DNA of 64,000 nt from Phorcus lineatus. Taxonomy: Eukaryota; Mollusca; Gastropoda; Trochida; Trochidae. The notes beneath the pieces are model-generated. The model was not told the DNA's origin, searched no databases, and saw only the letters and a list, made by a program, of their open reading frames with translations. This document shows positions 60,930-64,000 of the stretch, one piece after another; within the stretch, counting starts at the first letter, position 1; the number at the start of each line of letters is the position of its first letter. The DNA is taken from positions 3,794,501 to 3,858,500 of the forward strand of contig OV121087.1 in NCBI GenBank assembly GCA_921293015.1, given 5' to 3'. Made by a program: the position numbers and the translations under genes.

Positions 60930-61190
60930 TATCAATGCTTTCAAAGGATGACAGCATTGGGAATGCCTGCCAAACACACACGTTTCATTCATGGTAGAAA
61001 CATTAACTGCATAAATCAAGTATGTTGTTCCTCAAAAGGCACATGACCCATACATAACCTCAATACCGTTTCAAGTTGCCTTTTAATGTACATCTTTCCT
61101 TCACATACTGGGAATTAATACTCCCCGCTGGACCTTTACCAGAACCCGTTTAAGGGAAAATGTATGTTATGCTTCATTCATTGTTAGACA
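60930..61190 (+). repeat. Local tandem repeat, unit 2
   Basis: Second unit of the pair described at 60600-60860, with an insertion in the middle. Confidence 0.6.
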
Positions 61191-61404
61191 TTGGTCTAAG
61201 CATTAAAAGTAAGTCAATGATTTGTTGACATATATATATCTTCAGAGACATTACAGTAACTTCTTATGATTAATATCAAACTTATCAATCGTTGTGGATA
61301 CTGTTATTATATCCTGCACATATGTTATAACATTTCAATCTCCTAGCATTGGGTATGAATGTCATTGCTTGACTAGACTTTATTTGAAACAATTTTGCCT
61401 TTTT

Positions 61405-61505
61405 AAAGTGCCATCACTTGCTTGATAACGGTAATAGAATCTACACCGAAACGTCTCAATCCTGCAATAAAGAAGTTGTAAATCCAAAGAACTTGTTCTC
61501 TTTTC
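61405..61505 (+). repeat. Retroelement-tail motif (CACTTGCTTGATAACGG ... CGAAACGTC)
   Basis: CACTTGCTTGATAA, a CGGT/ACCG stem, CGAAACGTC, then AATAAAGAAGTTG and a tail resembling the arms at 44558-44744. The arrangement TTGATAA-stem-CGAAAC recalls the hammerhead core (CUGAUGA-stem-GAAA) of Penelope-type tails, but the first core block is degenerate. Confidence 0.5.
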
Positions 61506-61979
61506 ATCTCACCAACTTCTAAGGAGGAGCAAGAACTTTGAAAGCACTATTCGGCTGATGGAAAACTTTATTAAAAATGTGCCGGTCGAGTATCTCTACA
61601 CACATATAAAAGCGTAAATAAACAACTTGGGTGGCTCCACATTACGTTATTGCGGGAAGGTGGAGATGGGGTAGTATTTCACACGGGAGTTTCACATTTT
61701 GTTGAGAACCAATGAAAATGAACGTTGGTCCGGGACTATTTCATTCATCTTTCAAACTTTTCCCGACAGGTAATTTGTTTACCCGTAGCCTGCATTTTTA
61801 CAATGTTGATTTATTCCAAGTAGTTGCCATTCGTCATTTCTTAGATTTTCTGCTGTAAAAAAAAGGAAAATAAGTCGGCCATATTGCAAAAAAGTAAAGA
61901 AATTAGCGATTATTGAATAACTGCGTCATCACGTTAAGCTTACAGTCGCGAAGAAAACGCCTTGTTTCTTTTATTGAAT

Positions 61980-62011
61980 TGACGTCATAGACACGAGCGG
62001 CTCTGACGTCA
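61980..62011. promoter_or_regulatory. Paired CRE-like sites (TGACGTCA x2)
   Basis: Two perfect TGACGTCA palindromes at 61980-61987 and 62004-62011 lie 24 bases apart in a locally GC-richer segment (61930-62080). TGACGTCA is the CREB/ATF consensus. No gene start is visible beside them, so an enhancer or promoter role is only possible. Confidence 0.3.
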
Positions 62012-62254
62012 CAGTGCCATCGATTATATCACAAGAATTCCAGTTTTAACCGTCTTGTAGTTTTACTGTAGGGCGTCGCTGACCTCTTCAAATTAATATA
62101 TAACTGTTAAATGTAATAATTTTGAAAGACGAATATGAAAAGAAAGAATAAAGTTTCCCATATTTACAGATAATGCAAATATGTTTAATTGTGCTTCCGA
62201 TGTCTCTATTAACTGTTTGCTAGATCAAACAGGTCTCCCCATGTTCAAGTAGAG

Positions 62255-62330
62255 GTGAGGTCTCCAACTGGATTCAAACCCAGGCCCTTGACATGAGTAC
62301 CAGCCACCCAGTACACCACTGTGCTCAATC
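62255..62330 (-). repeat. tRNA-like sequence (SINE head or tRNA pseudogene)
   Basis: Read on the minus strand, GAGCACAGTGGTGTACTGG resembles an A box with D-arm and GGGTTTGAATCC a B box, spaced about 50 bases. The acceptor ends do not pair well, and the body differs from the other SINEs here, so it is probably the head of a different SINE family. Confidence 0.45.
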
Positions 62331-64000
62331 AATGCTGTACATACTTATGAAATAGACTTTTTATAAGAACTGTCGGCTGGATTGTTTTACAGATGTTTAC
62401 CACGTTTGAAGAAAATGCCACGTGTAGTTTTTCTGATATAATAGAATCAGCATTGAAAGCACAGAAGAAATAGGAGTAAGGTTCTATACATGTATGTAGT
62501 TCCTAAAACATCTAAATGGATAATGACAGTTTCTATCTGTACACATTAATCGATCAATATGCTCTCTTACAGGAAATGGTTGTATGACAAAAAGTAGCAT
62601 CTTTAGTCAACATAATGCGGAAGACTTCAGACGTATTATGGTTTCAACTATGTAAACAAAGTTCATTTCATTTCTAAATCTCTCATGTATCAGGTTAAAC
62701 ATGAGGGGAAATATTGATTTTGTTCCACAATAAAACTGGACTGCTATCATGTTACTTTTACGGTGATATGATAGACGTTTGATATTTGTCTTTTTGATGT
62801 GGCTGAGATTAATCAAGGCCTCCATTTAGCTGTAATTGACGGTGACAAAAGGGTCATGGATAATTATCTATTCAAAGGTAAATATTTTGATTGAAAGTTT
62901 TTACAGTCGCTTATACGAGTACTGCAGTGGTCATATATAATGGAGATATAATTGTAATTACTTTTGTCTAGTAAGATATGTTCGGTCAAACCAAGAATGT
63001 ATTCTAAGGGTTTTTTTTAAAATGAGCACATGTCCTAAAATCCTACCCTATTTAACACTAATAGATTATCTAATGGAAGTTTTTAAGAGAAGTTATCGTA
63101 ACTTGATAACGAGAAACCAATTACGAAGGGAAATTGATTTGGTTATTTACACCCAATCAAAGATGACCATCGTCAAATATTTTTAGAAAATGATACAGCC
63201 CATTCAGTTTTTAACCTGTAGCAAATGAAATAAACGACAATGTTTAAGCATCATTGCCCCTTTCCTAAGCTATAAATTGCTTTTATTTGCTTTAAAAAAC
63301 CCACGATCATTTACCTAATTCCCTCTATGACACACAATAGTTTCATTGTTTACAATATAAATGAAAATTTTACTTCTACTTGGTCACAATCGCAAGTCTT
63401 ATTATTTGCATAGACTAATTACTAGGAACATGGTCAGCATTTACCCTCAATCTCGGACAGTTGGGTGATATTCAACTCTAAAATATTTCCCATTACAGAT
63501 ATAATGGGCCATTTTCAGATTTGCTTTCCTATTTTATGAGGATGCGACTATCTTACAATAGCTTAAATTTCGATGTTAGGATTCTCTTACTAATTGATAT
63601 GTCTGCAGTGTACATTAGGTTATCCTTGCTTCCAAAATATCATAAATGTATTCAAAGCAATGCAAGGATTCTGTTTTCAGTGCTGTTTTTACTGGTTTTT
63701 TTTATGGGTGTGTGTATAAGATTCATTTAGAATTGTTAGCGACTATCATTACAGACAACCCATTACAACAATCCGATTTTTTTCTTTGAACTAAGAACGA
63801 CAATTTTCTTACATAATTTGTGTTAAAATTGTTTTCTTGGAAATATAGTTAATGACCAGAACAGATTTAAAATATTTTATAGACTACAATCAAGGCCCTC
63901 TGTAAACATCTACACAATAACTAGTAATAAACCTTTTTCTTTTTATAATATTTTCTGCATTTTACATTTTCCTCATGAAAGGTAAGTTCACCTTTTGAAA
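62331..64000. other. AT-rich stretch, nothing recognised
   Basis: No element or supported exon was found up to the window end. Confidence 0.4.

Overview
This is an AT-rich, gene-poor eukaryotic window. The coding fragments and repeats look like those of a marine invertebrate. I infer a lophotrochozoan, most likely a mollusc, from three things: APE-type LINEs whose ORF1 begins with a 2A-like signal, tRNA-headed SINEs ending in a CTCAC-rich tail, and many small DNA-transposon families. The species cannot be read from the sequence. Host coding content is small. One convincing gene fragment lies on the minus strand at 883-1675: a signal-peptide exon and an immunoglobulin-domain exon, both with canonical splice sites. 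There are also weak single-exon candidates near 46.5, 48.8 and 50.2 kb.

Layout. 0-1.7 kb: 3' part of the secreted or cell-surface Ig-domain gene. 2.2-4.8 kb: a very recent tandem duplication. Its first copy holds a PIF/Harbinger DNA transposon with terminal inverted repeats and a CTG target duplication; its second copy has lost most of the transposon through a deletion with GCA microhomology. 4.76-9.24 kb: an almost complete CR1/L2-group LINE, with a coiled-coil ORF1 carrying a mutated 2A motif and an endonuclease/reverse-transcriptase ORF2 carrying two frameshifts. 9.2-14.5 kb: nothing recognisable. 14.5-20 kb: a hAT-type MITE, a decayed relative of a 10-bp-TSD MITE, a TTAA MITE and a broken Tc1 element. 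21.4-23.4 kb: a LINE 3' tail and a second, 5'-truncated LINE. 27.7-28.9 kb: a SINE and a TTAA-MITE fragment. 29-43 kb: diverged long duplications with roughly 9-10 kb spacing, interrupted by a third truncated LINE at 35.8-36.7 kb. 44.5-51 kb: a dense patch with an inverted pair of retroelement tails, a fossil retroelement integrase fragment, a candidate first exon, a 932-bp element made of palindromic TAATTA repeats, two SINEs and a 557-bp MITE with a perfect 10-bp TSD. 53.6-64 kb: a 122-bp MITE, two further local duplications, a Tc1 scrap, a SINE tail, a retroelement tail and paired CRE-like sites.

The strongest unusual signals are the 46692-47623 element (inverted termini around about three dozen near-palindromic homeodomain-type sites), the LINE ORF1 whose signal peptide overlaps a 2A sequence with its key glycine replaced by valine, and the duplicated Harbinger locus that preserves a duplication-then-deletion history. 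Repeat alignments and identities were judged by eye; no search was run.
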